A stretch of DNA of 64,000 nt. Source: Paeniglutamicibacter sulfureus. Its GTDB lineage: Bacteria; Actinomycetota; Actinomycetes; Actinomycetales; Micrococcaceae. The stretch covers positions 310,001 to 374,000 of the forward strand of contig NZ_JAULBL010000001.1 of NCBI RefSeq assembly GCF_030512175.1, in the 5' to 3' direction. Positions 17,841 through 26,326 of the stretch are shown piece after piece. Position 1 is the stretch's first letter. Every line of letters starts with the position of its first letter. The notes beneath the pieces are model-generated. The model worked only from the letters and a program-made list of their open reading frames with translations. It was not told the origin of the DNA and ran no database searches. Made by a program: the position numbers and the translations under genes.

Positions 17841-19010
17841 CTAAGCCACTGCCTCGGCCAATGGCTTCCATGTCCAGCTCGGTGAGCCGTTGCCCGAAGG
17901 GTTGTCATCGAAGGATTCTTGGTGCGTCAGGCCGATGGCGTGGGTGACGACGTCTGCCAGTCGCCCGTTTAGTTCGAAGGATTGCCGCTGCCGGCTTGCG
18001 CCTGTTCCGTTGCTGAGGATCCTTTCCAGGGCTTCCTCGACGTAATCCGCGTCCCCGGACTCGTTCAGGGCATCCCGCACATGGTCATGGAGTACCGAAA
18101 TGACGTGTCGTGCGTTGTCCGGCCTGTGGGTTACGGGGTGGAGCAGTTCGCCGCGGATGCCCCACCGGCTGGCCATCCAGACCCCTTGGCGCAGGACGAT
18201 GGCCGGAACCATGTCAGGTTCCATTCCGGCTTCCCATTCCCGGGCGGCGGTCTCCACCAGGGCCCGCACGAGGGCTGCGAGCAGGACGGTATCCCGGGGA
18301 TCAAGGCAGACATCGGACACCCTGATCTCGACGGTGGGGTGCCGGGCGGAGAGTCGGGCGTCAAAATCCGGGTTGATGACCACTGTCGTGGCTGATATGT
18401 CCGCCACCAGCGAGTGGTAGGCCCACGCCGACCCGAAGACCTCCATGGGACCGGCCGAGGACCACCGGTTCCAGGCCTGCGTGCGGTAACTGGCGTAGCC
18501 ACTGTCCTGGCCGTTCCAGAACGGGGAATTCGAGCTCAATGCCATGAGCGAAGGCAGCCAAGACCTGATGCGATCCAGGACAGCCACGCCCTCCTCGTCC
18601 GAGTCCACTGACACGTGGACATGGAGTCCACAGGTCAGCTGCTCGCGCGCCGTCAGGGCATACTTCTCCACCAGGGCGTCATAGCGTTCGTTCCTGGTGG
18701 GATGAGGCGAAACCGCCAGCGGAGACGTGGCCAGGGCGACGATCCTCGCACCCGCTTTTCGCGCGAGCGAGTCGGCGTAGGCGCGCCCCTCCAGTATCTC
18801 CGTGGCGAGACTCGCCAGGCTGCTGTGCGGGTGCGTGATGACTTCGAGCTGTTCCTGGTGCAGCTCTGCGGACAGCATTTGCCGGACGGACGAGCCGGAC
18901 GCCCGCGAACTTGCATCGTGGAGGCCCATCACCTCCGCGGACAGGGGCAAGGGGACCCCGTTGACGGGGTCCACGATCAGGAATTCTTCTTCAACACCAA
19001 AGGTACGCAC
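17841..19010 (-). CDS. ybdK: Carboxylate-amine ligase, YbdK/GCS2 family
   Basis: ATP-grasp-like glutamate-cysteine ligase family 2 protein of 389 residues. Signatures include the N-terminal FGVEEEFLIVD, LHQEQLEVIT, GLHVHVSVD, SSNSPFWNGQDSGYASYR and HPTVEIRVSDVC. E. coli YbdK has weak gamma-glutamylcysteine synthetase activity; the true substrate in actinobacteria is not certain. The start is GTG at 19010, which gives the conserved N-terminus. An in-frame TAG lies just before it and AGGAG abuts the start codon, so initiation may depend on coupling to the small upstream frame. Confidence 0.9.
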   Translation of the reverse strand: MRTFGVEEEFLIVDPVNGVPLPLSAEVMGLHDASSRASGSSVRQMLSAELHQEQLEVITHPHSSLASLATEILEGRAYADSLARKAGARIVALATSPLAVSPHPTRNERYDALVEKYALTAREQLTCGLHVHVSVDSDEEGVAVLDRIRSWLPSLMALSSNSPFWNGQDSGYASYRTQAWNRWSSAGPMEVFGSAWAYHSLVADISATTVVINPDFDARLSARHPTVEIRVSDVCLDPRDTVLLAALVRALVETAAREWEAGMEPDMVPAIVLRQGVWMASRWGIRGELLHPVTHRPDNARHVISVLHDHVRDALNESGDADYVEEALERILSNGTGASRQRQSFELNGRLADVVTHAIGLTHQESFDDNPSGNGSPSWTWKPLAEAVA

Positions 19011-19233
19011 CTCCTAAGTGTGGACTATGAAAGCGACAACTGAATCCACGCCTAACGACAGGCCGTCGCAGCGCCAGTGCACCGGAAGGATCTTCGCCTA
19101 AACGGGCCAAGACATAAAAGTAAACGGGCTCCTCGCCACCTCTTCGGGCGAGCTCGAAAGCGGGCGGTCCGTTCCGGTAAATGACGTCGAAAAGGTCAAC
19201 AGCCACATCGGTGCGGGCAATAGATAAGGGCAC
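18991..19233 (-). CDS. Small hypothetical ORF coupled to the YbdK-type ligase
   Basis: This 80-codon frame starts at GTG with a G-rich stretch upstream and ends 20 bases inside the ligase gene. It encodes DVAVDLFDVIYRNGPPAFELARRGGEEPVYFYVLARLGED and an Arg-rich tail. No family is recognised. The overlap and the poor independent start of the ligase make a leader role plausible, but it could be a chance frame. Confidence 0.35.
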   Translation of the reverse strand: MPLSIARTDVAVDLFDVIYRNGPPAFELARRGGEEPVYFYVLARLGEDPSGALALRRPVVRRGFSCRFHSPHLGGAYLWC

Positions 19234-19617
19234 CCCTTTGCCAATCCCCCATCGCGATGCTCCTCAACCAAAAATTACGACGATCAAGTACGCACGAGAA
19301 ATCAGGGCCGCAGAACTCCCATAGACTTTGCCCGCGATGCTGGCGCGGAACCTGACCCAAACGCTACGCCCAGATCATCCGGAATCGGATTGTTGGCATC
19401 GCCGTGCGCTCAGCGCTAGTAGTCGGCACCAGACCCGTAGATCTTAATGACCTTGTCAGCTGGGTCGGAATGACGATTTTCGGGAAGAAATGACTGGCCT
19501 AATTCTTGCCGCTCATTTGGCCTGAAATGATCCACCAACTTGGCATATATTCTTAGCTGAAACGTCCCACAGTAGGTCGATCGCACACAGACCCGCTGCT
19601 CCAACGTCTATCCTGGG
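19234..19617. other. Intergenic region between ligase and caspase-STAND genes
   Basis: No gene is supported; a 62-codon minus-strand frame (19416-19604) lacks recognisable features. A promoter for the YbdK-type ligase would be expected near 19240-19330. Confidence 0.35.
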
Positions 19618-22428
19618 TCACTTCGTCCAGGCGGCGAGGTTGCGGCGGGTTTTCAGGGTGGCCGGGTGATTCGGACCCAAGACCCGCAATCGATCCCCGA
19701 GCAGATTGTGAAACTGAGTGACAGCACCGGCTCTATCCCCGGATTTTCCGGTCCAAGAAGCCACATTACTACGCGCGCTCAGTGTCGCGGGATGGTCCTC
19801 CCCCAGCACACGGATCCGGGCTTCGAGCAGCGCAAGAAATTGCTCGAGAGCGCCGGCGATGTCCCCGGACTTACCGGCCCAAGAAGCCACGTTGCTACGG
19901 GTTTTAAGGGTGTCGGGATGATCTTCCCCCAGAACACGAATCCGGACTTCGAGAAGCGAGCGAAATTGCGCGAGAGCACCGGGCACATCCCCTGACTTAC
20001 CGGTCCAAGTGGCCAAGTTACTACGAACTTTTAGGGTGTCGGGATGCTCCTCCCCCATGACCCGCAATCGGTCCTGGAACAGATCCCGGTTCTGCGTGAT
20101 AGCCTCAGCGATATCTCCGGTTCTGCCGGTCCAGGTGGCCACGTTACTTCGGGTTTTCAATGTGGCCGGGTGATCGGCGCCCAGCACACGCACCTGGTCT
20201 GGAAGCAGGTTACTGAATTGGACGAGGGCCTCGGAAGCGTCCCCTAATTGGCCGGTCCAAAAGGCCAAATGATGGCGGGCGGTCAGCGTGGCGGGGTCAT
20301 CCGGCCCCAGCACGCGCAATCGATCCCGTAGGAGGTTCCCCGACTGGGTGAGGGCCGCGGAAATGTCTCCGGATTTGCCGGTCCATAGCGCAAGCCTGTC
20401 CATGAAATTCAGCCTAATCACTTCGTCTACTGGCAGCACACCCGAAGCGCGTTCTAACCATTCCTGTAGGAGCTCACGGTTGTCTGCGGCCCGGTGTCCG
20501 AGACTGGAGATCACGGCCGAGAGGGCTTCATGGTATCGTCCGAGCGCCCAAAGGTGATCGGCGGCCCGCTCCCTAGAGTAGTTCCGCGAAGCCTCTTCGC
20601 CGACGACTTCGATGGCTTCGAGGATGGCCTGGTGTGCGTGGCGGACCGTAATCGGCCAGTGTCCTTGATGTCGGACTTTTTGAACCAAGGTGTCGTGGAA
20701 AAACCCAATGATTTCGTTCGCGGTGCCCGGATTGGCACGGGCAACCAGGCCACCCAGCCTTGCCAATGTATTGCGGAACTCTAGTTCGTCGCCGGGACCA
20801 CCCATTTGCAAGGATGCCTCCACGGCGATATGGAGGGGCAGGACTGGCCCGCTTCCGGCGGCCGCGAGTACCGTCAGACAGACCATGGCATCCGTCATCT
20901 CTTCGTCCACTAGGGATGAAAGCAATGTCTGATAAATATCATCCAGACTGGCAGCGTCCTTCAAAACATCGGGTCCCAAAGTCAAAATAGCCTCAGTAAG
21001 GAGTCCCGCCTCTAGCCATGTGGATGAGTTCGCGGCCAGATCGGCGGCAACCGATCCGGGCAACCCTTTGGCGGCAAGATACTCGGAGATTTCATCCTCG
21101 CCCGGCCGGGCGAGCCGGATCGATTGCCCTGGGATGCTTTCTATTCCTTCACCTCGGGTGTTGACGAGAATACTCACCCGCTCGAGTCGCTCATCAACGC
21201 AAGCTTGAGCGATGACCGACATGAGCTCGCCACGCGCCACAGGTTCGAGCTGGTCGACACCGTCAATGGCTACGCGAATCCGTTTCCCCAACGGCACCTT
21301 CAACTGTCGCAGGGGCCCGAACACCAGACGCTGCAGTGCGGGCTGCCGATCCAAATCCTTCTTGTCGAATGCTCCGCTGTGGGCGACTGTTGCGGCGGCA
21401 AAACCAGAGATATCCCCTAGCTGTTTGGCGATGCTGGCGGCCAACATGGAAAGAGTGGGGGTCAGCGCGGTGAACGCCACGGCTGACAGGTACCGCTTGG
21501 GTAGGTCAGGAACGAGTTCCGGGCGGGCCAGAGCGGCAAGGAGAGCGGACTTGCCCGAGCCGGCTTTACCATGGATGACCACGAGGCGTTGCTGGGACAT
21601 GGCGAACGTGATGCGTTCAAGGTCATGGGTGATCTGAAAGGAGTTTGTCAGGGTCACTGCCAGAGCTCCTTCCGGTGTCCCGGACAAGGGCCAAAAATTA
21701 GGTGCAGCGATGTTCCGGGTCACCCACAGTCCTGGGTCACTGGCATTTGTTCCGGCGCCAGATCCGATATAGACGGGGGGATCCTGTTCTTTCCTGCAGA
21801 TGGCGTTTCCGAAGTTGGCGGCGTGGCGGATATCCAGATAATCCACCGAGGAATCCGGCTGACCGGATTCCATGAGTGTGATCAATGACTGGGAGAAACA
21901 GCCGTTCCGGGCTTCCCGATCGTAAGTGCCGGCGAGGAGCTCCAGCCGGACCTGCTCTCTCAAATCGAGTCCGTTCTTGATCACGTCTGCCACCCCGAGT
22001 CCGGCGTGGCAGACATCAAGGATGAGTATTAGCCCATCTAGGCTTCCCAACGCCATATTGCCAAGACGACGGCCGATCTCGTAAGCGGTGTCATCGTCGA
22101 GGTCCTTGTGATTGCCGTCCTTGGGCAGCAGAAATAGCGGAGCGGATACCTTGTTCTTGTTGATTTCCGCGTGGCCGATGAACGCGAAAACCAAAGTTGC
22201 CTTCGCCTCCGAAGCTCGAGTCACCGAAGCCATCACGGCCTCTTTCAGCTCCGCCATCGTCGGATCGAGCACCAGTGCACTGTTGGCCGGATCACAACCA
22301 CCCAGCCGGGGCTCAGTCAGCGCCCGGTGAAGATGCTGGGCGCGCTGCGGGAGGAAGGACAAACGCTGATTCCGCAGCGCGGCGCACTGCGACCCCACGA
22401 CGAGTGCATGACGGGAGCTCATGGCCAT
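19618..22428 (-). CDS. Caspase-like peptidase / STAND NTPase / TPR protein
   Basis: The protein has 936 residues. The N-terminal 235 residues have the caspase/metacaspase (C14) layout: a beta strand, His86 in FAFIGHAE, then Cys140 in ILILDVCHAG, the expected His/Cys dyad. A STAND-type NTPase follows, with Walker A HGKAGSGKSAL (286-296) and a Walker-B-like VAIDGVDQLEP. Residues 677-936 are six 42-residue TPR units of the actinobacterial RVLGxDHPATL type. It is divergent from the alpha/beta hydrolase at 22511, with 82 bases between. Start is ATG 22428 or the third codon. A protease effector, NTPase switch and repeat sensor fit a programmed-death immunity protein; this is inference. Confidence 0.8.
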   Translation of the reverse strand: MAMSSRHALVVGSQCAALRNQRLSFLPQRAQHLHRALTEPRLGGCDPANSALVLDPTMAELKEAVMASVTRASEAKATLVFAFIGHAEINKNKVSAPLFLLPKDGNHKDLDDDTAYEIGRRLGNMALGSLDGLILILDVCHAGLGVADVIKNGLDLREQVRLELLAGTYDREARNGCFSQSLITLMESGQPDSSVDYLDIRHAANFGNAICRKEQDPPVYIGSGAGTNASDPGLWVTRNIAAPNFWPLSGTPEGALAVTLTNSFQITHDLERITFAMSQQRLVVIHGKAGSGKSALLAALARPELVPDLPKRYLSAVAFTALTPTLSMLAASIAKQLGDISGFAAATVAHSGAFDKKDLDRQPALQRLVFGPLRQLKVPLGKRIRVAIDGVDQLEPVARGELMSVIAQACVDERLERVSILVNTRGEGIESIPGQSIRLARPGEDEISEYLAAKGLPGSVAADLAANSSTWLEAGLLTEAILTLGPDVLKDAASLDDIYQTLLSSLVDEEMTDAMVCLTVLAAAGSGPVLPLHIAVEASLQMGGPGDELEFRNTLARLGGLVARANPGTANEIIGFFHDTLVQKVRHQGHWPITVRHAHQAILEAIEVVGEEASRNYSRERAADHLWALGRYHEALSAVISSLGHRAADNRELLQEWLERASGVLPVDEVIRLNFMDRLALWTGKSGDISAALTQSGNLLRDRLRVLGPDDPATLTARHHLAFWTGQLGDASEALVQFSNLLPDQVRVLGADHPATLKTRSNVATWTGRTGDIAEAITQNRDLFQDRLRVMGEEHPDTLKVRSNLATWTGKSGDVPGALAQFRSLLEVRIRVLGEDHPDTLKTRSNVASWAGKSGDIAGALEQFLALLEARIRVLGEDHPATLSARSNVASWTGKSGDRAGAVTQFHNLLGDRLRVLGPNHPATLKTRRNLAAWTK
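19621..20400 (-). repeat. Six tandem 126-bp TPR-coding repeats
   Basis: Each unit encodes 42 residues following WTGKSGDxxxAL...RxRVLGxDHPATLKTRSNxAx. Several neighbouring units (for example 19660-20040) are very similar at DNA level, so copy number could vary by recombination. Confidence 0.85.
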
Positions 22429-22510
22429 GGTCTATCACAATTCCGATTGCGGGGATAGGATCTTGAGCCACAGATCCGCTGGCTTTGACCAACTGCAGGG
22501 AGAAGTTCCG

Positions 22511-23446
22511 ATGGCTGAAATTGTGCTGGTTCACGGTATGGCTCAGGAACAGGAGACCGCCGATTCCCTTGAACAGACGTGGCTCCCAGCCTTGGCCGGC
22601 GGCATCCGCACCGCAGGCTATGGCGATCTGGCCGACAGGATCTGGCGCAACCACCATTCGGAAGGCACCATCGATGTCCGGATGGCCGCTTACGGAGACC
22701 TGTTTACCACGCCCGATGCGCAGGGGTCCGATGATGGCTTGGACGCTCTAGATCCCGAAAAACTGACCCTGGCCGAATCCCTCGCCGCAGAATGGCTGAA
22801 CCGGGCTGCCGGGCGCGCGGATCACCCTGACCACGAGATCGCAGTTCGTGAGCTCGGATTTCTGGACCCGGCCCACGAAGCCATGGGAATCAAGGAAGAA
22901 GCAGTTCGGTCCATGATCAACGCTGCCACCCAACTGCCGTGGTTCGGTCTTCGGGCCATGGCAGTGGCCGAGCTCCTGAAGAGACCTTTGCGCCAAGTCA
23001 CCGCCTATATGACCGACCAGGCCCTGCACGACGAGATCCAGAGCCGTGTCCTGGCACATGTCGGACCGGAGACGAAGGTCATTGTCGGCCATTCCCTGGG
23101 ATCTGTCGTGGCCTACGAAGTGGCCGCCCAGCAGCTCACTAACAGGTTGCCTCTGCTGCTCACGATCGGCAGCCCCTTGGGACTGCGCAGCATCATCTAC
23201 GACCGGCTCCAACCCCGCCCGCCCGAATACCCGTCCGGGACCCGCCGATGGGTCAACATCGCCGATCGAAACGACCTCGTCGCTGCCGAACCAAATCTCA
23301 CAGGCCTCTTTGAACGAAACAGGCCTGCCGACGCCATCTTGGAATCTGGCTGGACAGTTAAAAACGGCGCCAAACCGCATCAGGGTGAGTACTATCTTGG
23401 AAAACGAGAAGTGGGTAAGCCCATTGCTGAAACCCTCAACAGTTAG
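22511..23446 (+). CDS. Alpha/beta hydrolase (esterase/lipase-like)
   Basis: Starts at ATG 22511 with GGGAGAAG six bases upstream, giving 311 residues. Family landmarks are the N-terminal strand and oxyanion loop (MAEIVLVHGMAQEQ), the nucleophile elbow VGHSLGSVVAYE, IGSPLGLRSIIYDRL and an acid/His region (VNIADRNDLVA, KPHQGEYYLG). It has no signal peptide, so it should act in the cytoplasm on a lipid or ester. It is divergent from the caspase-STAND gene over an 82-base shared upstream region. Alpha/beta hydrolases recur beside caspase/STAND proteins in bacterial conflict loci, so it may be an accessory effector. Substrate unknown. Confidence 0.85.
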   Translation: MAEIVLVHGMAQEQETADSLEQTWLPALAGGIRTAGYGDLADRIWRNHHSEGTIDVRMAAYGDLFTTPDAQGSDDGLDALDPEKLTLAESLAAEWLNRAAGRADHPDHEIAVRELGFLDPAHEAMGIKEEAVRSMINAATQLPWFGLRAMAVAELLKRPLRQVTAYMTDQALHDEIQSRVLAHVGPETKVIVGHSLGSVVAYEVAAQQLTNRLPLLLTIGSPLGLRSIIYDRLQPRPPEYPSGTRRWVNIADRNDLVAAEPNLTGLFERNRPADAILESGWTVKNGAKPHQGEYYLGKREVGKPIAETLNS

Positions 23447-23498
23447 GTACCACTCAGCCCTGCCACCAGATGAATAAGTCCTAATCGGTACCGAGGAC

Positions 23499-23541
23499 AT
23501 AAAGATCCCAGTCCATTTGGACTGAGGTCTTTATATTTTTT
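23499..23541 (+). terminator. Rho-independent terminator of the alpha/beta hydrolase gene
   Basis: A hairpin of ATAAAGA..AGTCC (23499-23514) with GGACT..TCTTTAT (23519-23534) is followed by a T6 run at 23536-23541. Confidence 0.88.
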
Positions 23542-23918
23542 GTCGGAGAGCGTCAATGGGCTTTGGCAGACATTTTGGTGGTTACAGTTTTCGGCCCGAA
23601 ATGGACAAACACCGCGGAACCATGCGGTTTCGAAGCAAGCCGGGATCACCAAGGGCAGAGTATGGATCCGACCATGCCACAAAGATCTTTCCCTGCTTGT
23701 GAATAGCCGGCGCCTGCTGCTCGTCTGGGACAACCGTGAGGACATGACGCAGCCGGTGGCGAGACTGATCGGGGTGTTTCTGAGAAGAGGTTCTAGGATC
23801 CGGATCCTAGCAGCCAGCAGGAAGCCCTTGGGGCTCATCTAAGAACCCTTACGGCACCATGCTTCGCCATGAAGACCACGCAAAGTGCCGCTCCCCCGGC
23901 AGCCGCAGCTGGTAGCGG
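23542..23918. other. Relic-bearing intergenic stretch
   Basis: Apart from the ATPase fragment at 23708-23842 nothing is recognisable. Upstream bases keep a weakly protein-like frame (VWIRPCHKDLSLLV) that probably belonged to the same lost gene. Confidence 0.4.
23708..23842 (+). pseudogene. Fragment of LuxR/AfsR-type ATPase regulator
   Basis: RRLLLVWDNREDMTQP, then VARLIGVFLRRGSRIRIL and AASRKPLGL, align by eye with the Walker B region (RLLLVLDNCEH...VARLV...RILATSREPLG) of MalT/AfsR-like STAND regulators. A stop follows directly. Walker A and all other domains are missing. Confidence 0.55.
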
Positions 23919-24944
23919 CTACGGCGCGGGATCGACGTTGTCTTTCCCCGGCCGGAAGCCGGCGATGGCTGCACGGACGTCGCCCTCCTCGTGGTGCCCG
24001 CCTTTCTTCTTGCCGAACGGCAGCACCTTGAGCAGCGGGTGGAGGATGGCCATGACGACACTGCCCCAGATGATTCCGAGAATGGCCGAGCACAGGGTGT
24101 TCACGAGCCAGGCCAGGAAGCCGCCCACTACGGGGATCCCGGCGAAGGGTGTCTCGAGGGCATGGACCAAGTCATAGGGAGCGTGCCACCCCAGATCGTG
24201 GGCCCCCTGCAGCATGATGTGGCCACCGACCCACAGCATGGCGATCGTTCCGACAAAGGTGATCGCTGCCAGCACGGCGGGCATGCCCTTGACCAGCATC
24301 TCGCCGAAGCGCTTTGTCCCTGCGGAGTCCTTGGTGGCCAGGTGCAGGCCGATGTCGTCCATCTTCACAATGAGTCCGACGGCCCCGTACACGAGCACCG
24401 TGATCGCGAGCGCCACGACGACAAGGATGATGGCCCGCGACAGCAGGGACTCGGTGGCCACCTCGTTCATGGAGATGACCATGATTTCGCAGGACAGGAT
24501 GAAGTCGGTGGTGATGGCGCCCTTGATGACCTTGGCCTCGGCCGCCGGGCCGCGTTCGACCGCCGGGGACTTCTCGGCCTCGTGGTGGCCGCGGAGCTTG
24601 TGCCAGACCTTCTCGGCACCCTCGTAACAGAGGTAGGTGCCGCCGAGCATGAGGATGAAGGGAATGGCCCCCGGAAGGAACGCGCTGACCAGCAGCAGCG
24701 CCGGCAGGATGATCAACAGCTTGTTGCGCAGCGAGCCCCAAAAGATCTTCTTGATCATCGGCAGTTCGCGGGACGGGTCGGCCCCGGAAACGTACTGCGG
24801 GGTGACGGCGGCGTCGTCGATGACCACGCCGGCGGCCTTGGCCCCCGCCTTCGCGGCTCCGGCGGCGACGTCGTCCACCGAGGCGGCCGCGATGCGGGCC
24901 AGGGCCGCGACATCGTCCAGCAGGGCGACGAGACCGCCGCTCAC
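23919..24944 (-). CDS. DUF808 family inner-membrane protein (YedI-like)
   Basis: The 341-residue protein begins with the diagnostic SGGLVALLDDVAALARIAA. KAAGVVIDDAAVTPQYVSG and KKIFWGSLRNKLLIILPAL follow, then about seven further membrane helices. A soluble insert (HKLRGHHEAEKSP) is rich in His and charged residues. Length and order match E. coli YedI. Function is unknown in the family; a transporter role is sometimes suggested. It is a single gene, with the MGMT-like cluster upstream on the same strand. Confidence 0.92.
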   Translation of the reverse strand: MSGGLVALLDDVAALARIAAASVDDVAAGAAKAGAKAAGVVIDDAAVTPQYVSGADPSRELPMIKKIFWGSLRNKLLIILPALLLVSAFLPGAIPFILMLGGTYLCYEGAEKVWHKLRGHHEAEKSPAVERGPAAEAKVIKGAITTDFILSCEIMVISMNEVATESLLSRAIILVVVALAITVLVYGAVGLIVKMDDIGLHLATKDSAGTKRFGEMLVKGMPAVLAAITFVGTIAMLWVGGHIMLQGAHDLGWHAPYDLVHALETPFAGIPVVGGFLAWLVNTLCSAILGIIWGSVVMAILHPLLKVLPFGKKKGGHHEEGDVRAAIAGFRPGKDNVDPAP

Positions 24945-25118
24945 AGGGCGCCCCGCTGTTGCTCGGGGGCGGACGGCTGAGCGTGGAAGCCTCTGTCAAG
25001 GCGCATCATTGGCATGCTCCGAGTATAGGGCGGCGAGCAGACCTGCGACGAGTGAAACGGGGGTCGGCGGTACAGGAAAGGCTGACCCGGCCGGACTTTC
25101 CCCAGCGCACCGAGGCTG

Positions 25119-25403
25119 TTAGCGGTTGCCGGTACGGCGGATCCTGGCCATGTCGACGTGGCCGTTGAGGAACGGAACGCCTTCGGCCTCAAGCAACGCC
25201 CGGGCTTCCCCGCCGTGGCATGTCGCCGGCGTGCCGTCGGCATAGACGATCCGCCACCACGGCACGTCGTGGTCCAGGGCCGACACCGCGCGACCCGCCT
25301 GCCGGGGACCGATTCCCACCGCCCTCCCGATCTCCCCATAGGTCGCGACGGAACCGGCAGGAATCGCCACCACCACTTCCCTGACTTCCTCGCCCACGTC
25401 CAT
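25119..25403 (-). CDS. Alkyltransferase-like protein (ATL), DNA damage recognition
   Basis: This 94-residue protein consists of the MGMT C-terminal DNA-binding domain only: VATYGEIGRAVGIGPRQAGRAV carries the helix-turn-helix and Arg finger. The active-site PCHR of true O6-alkylguanine transferases is replaced by PWWRIV, as in ATL proteins. These flip out O6-alkylguanine and hand it to nucleotide excision repair. ATG at 25403 is preferred because GGGGAAGG lies six bases upstream; ATG 25409 overlaps the DUF488 stop. Co-directional and overlapping with DUF488. Confidence 0.88.
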   Translation of the reverse strand: MDVGEEVREVVVAIPAGSVATYGEIGRAVGIGPRQAGRAVSALDHDVPWWRIVYADGTPATCHGGEARALLEAEGVPFLNGHVDMARIRRTGNR

Positions 25404-25405
25404 GC

Positions 25406-25963
25406 TCATCCTTCCCCGGATGCGGGATAGGTGATTTTCCCTCCGTGCACCTTGGCGAACACTGTCATGCTGGCCGGCCTGGTCGAGGAGGGTGACATGA
25501 TGTCGGAGACCTCCACGCCGGAGGCAAGGAGCGCATCGGTGACCAACCTCCGGTGGCACCTCCAGGGCACGGCCTCGCTGCACATAATGGCCGGCACGGA
25601 TTCGTCCGCGACCTTCAACAGCTCGGCGAGCCCGGACCCGAACTCGGCACTCGACATGTAATCGGCGTAGTCACGGAAGGCCTTGACCCTCCACCCCGTG
25701 TTCGGACTGGCCACGCCGGTCGGCGTGTGCCTGCGACCGCCCAGATTCCGGATCCACCGGTACCCGATACCCTCGGGCAACGCTTCCTTGATCGCGTCCT
25801 GGTTCCACTGCGGAAACTTCCGTGACGCCGGAAACGAACGGACGTCCACCAATTCGCTCACCCCGTTGGTGCGCAACATCTCCAGCACCTCGTCAAAGCC
25901 ACGGGTGGAATGGCCAATCGTGAAGACGTGCGGCTTGCCGCGGCCGGCTGCCCGATTCTCCAT
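25406..25963 (-). CDS. DUF488 family protein
   Basis: Starts at ATG 25963 with GGGAGG seven bases upstream and encodes 185 residues. Family motifs are FTIGHSTRGFDEVLEML, ELVDVRSFPASRKFPQWN, YRWIRNLGGRR and the Cys-bearing IMCSEAVPWRCHRRLVTDAL. The biochemical function is unestablished. The stop overlaps the ATL start region, so the two genes are co-translated, which hints at a shared link to DNA damage. Confidence 0.9.
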   Translation of the reverse strand: MENRAAGRGKPHVFTIGHSTRGFDEVLEMLRTNGVSELVDVRSFPASRKFPQWNQDAIKEALPEGIGYRWIRNLGGRRHTPTGVASPNTGWRVKAFRDYADYMSSAEFGSGLAELLKVADESVPAIMCSEAVPWRCHRRLVTDALLASGVEVSDIMSPSSTRPASMTVFAKVHGGKITYPASGEG

Positions 25964-26326
25964 CGTCGAACCTCCCTCACGTGGGCCTGTGGATTCCGTA
26001 CCGCGTGGGCATCCTTCCGCCCTGTACCAACGTTCCCCTTCAGTCTGGCATGGCACTGCGGCTTGCTGGCAAGGACGAATGATCGGAGCCCCATAAGCGG
26101 GTACCTCGTTGTCAAAGCGTCGTAGCGGGCAGATTCCACCCCGAAGCCGTCGGCCTTGTGCTCATCGATCCGGTCGAACAACGCGTCCACGCTCGCCTAG
26201 AAGGGATGCTCCTCCATACGATCGACATCCCGACCCGGATGTCCGCATGGTGTCTGACCACCATGTTCTAGCCGGGTTTCGCGATATAGGAGGCGATCTT
26301 CCCCACCCATATGACAAGATGTTCGA
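25964..26326. other. Intergenic, no gene seen
   Basis: Lies between the divergent DUF488 gene and the helical protein gene at 26327. It should carry promoters for both. No convincing coding frame or hairpin was found. Confidence 0.4.

Noticed and set aside
19621-20400. CRISPR-like periodic repeats
   Set aside because: The period is 126 bp and units encode 42-residue TPRs in frame; there are no spacers.
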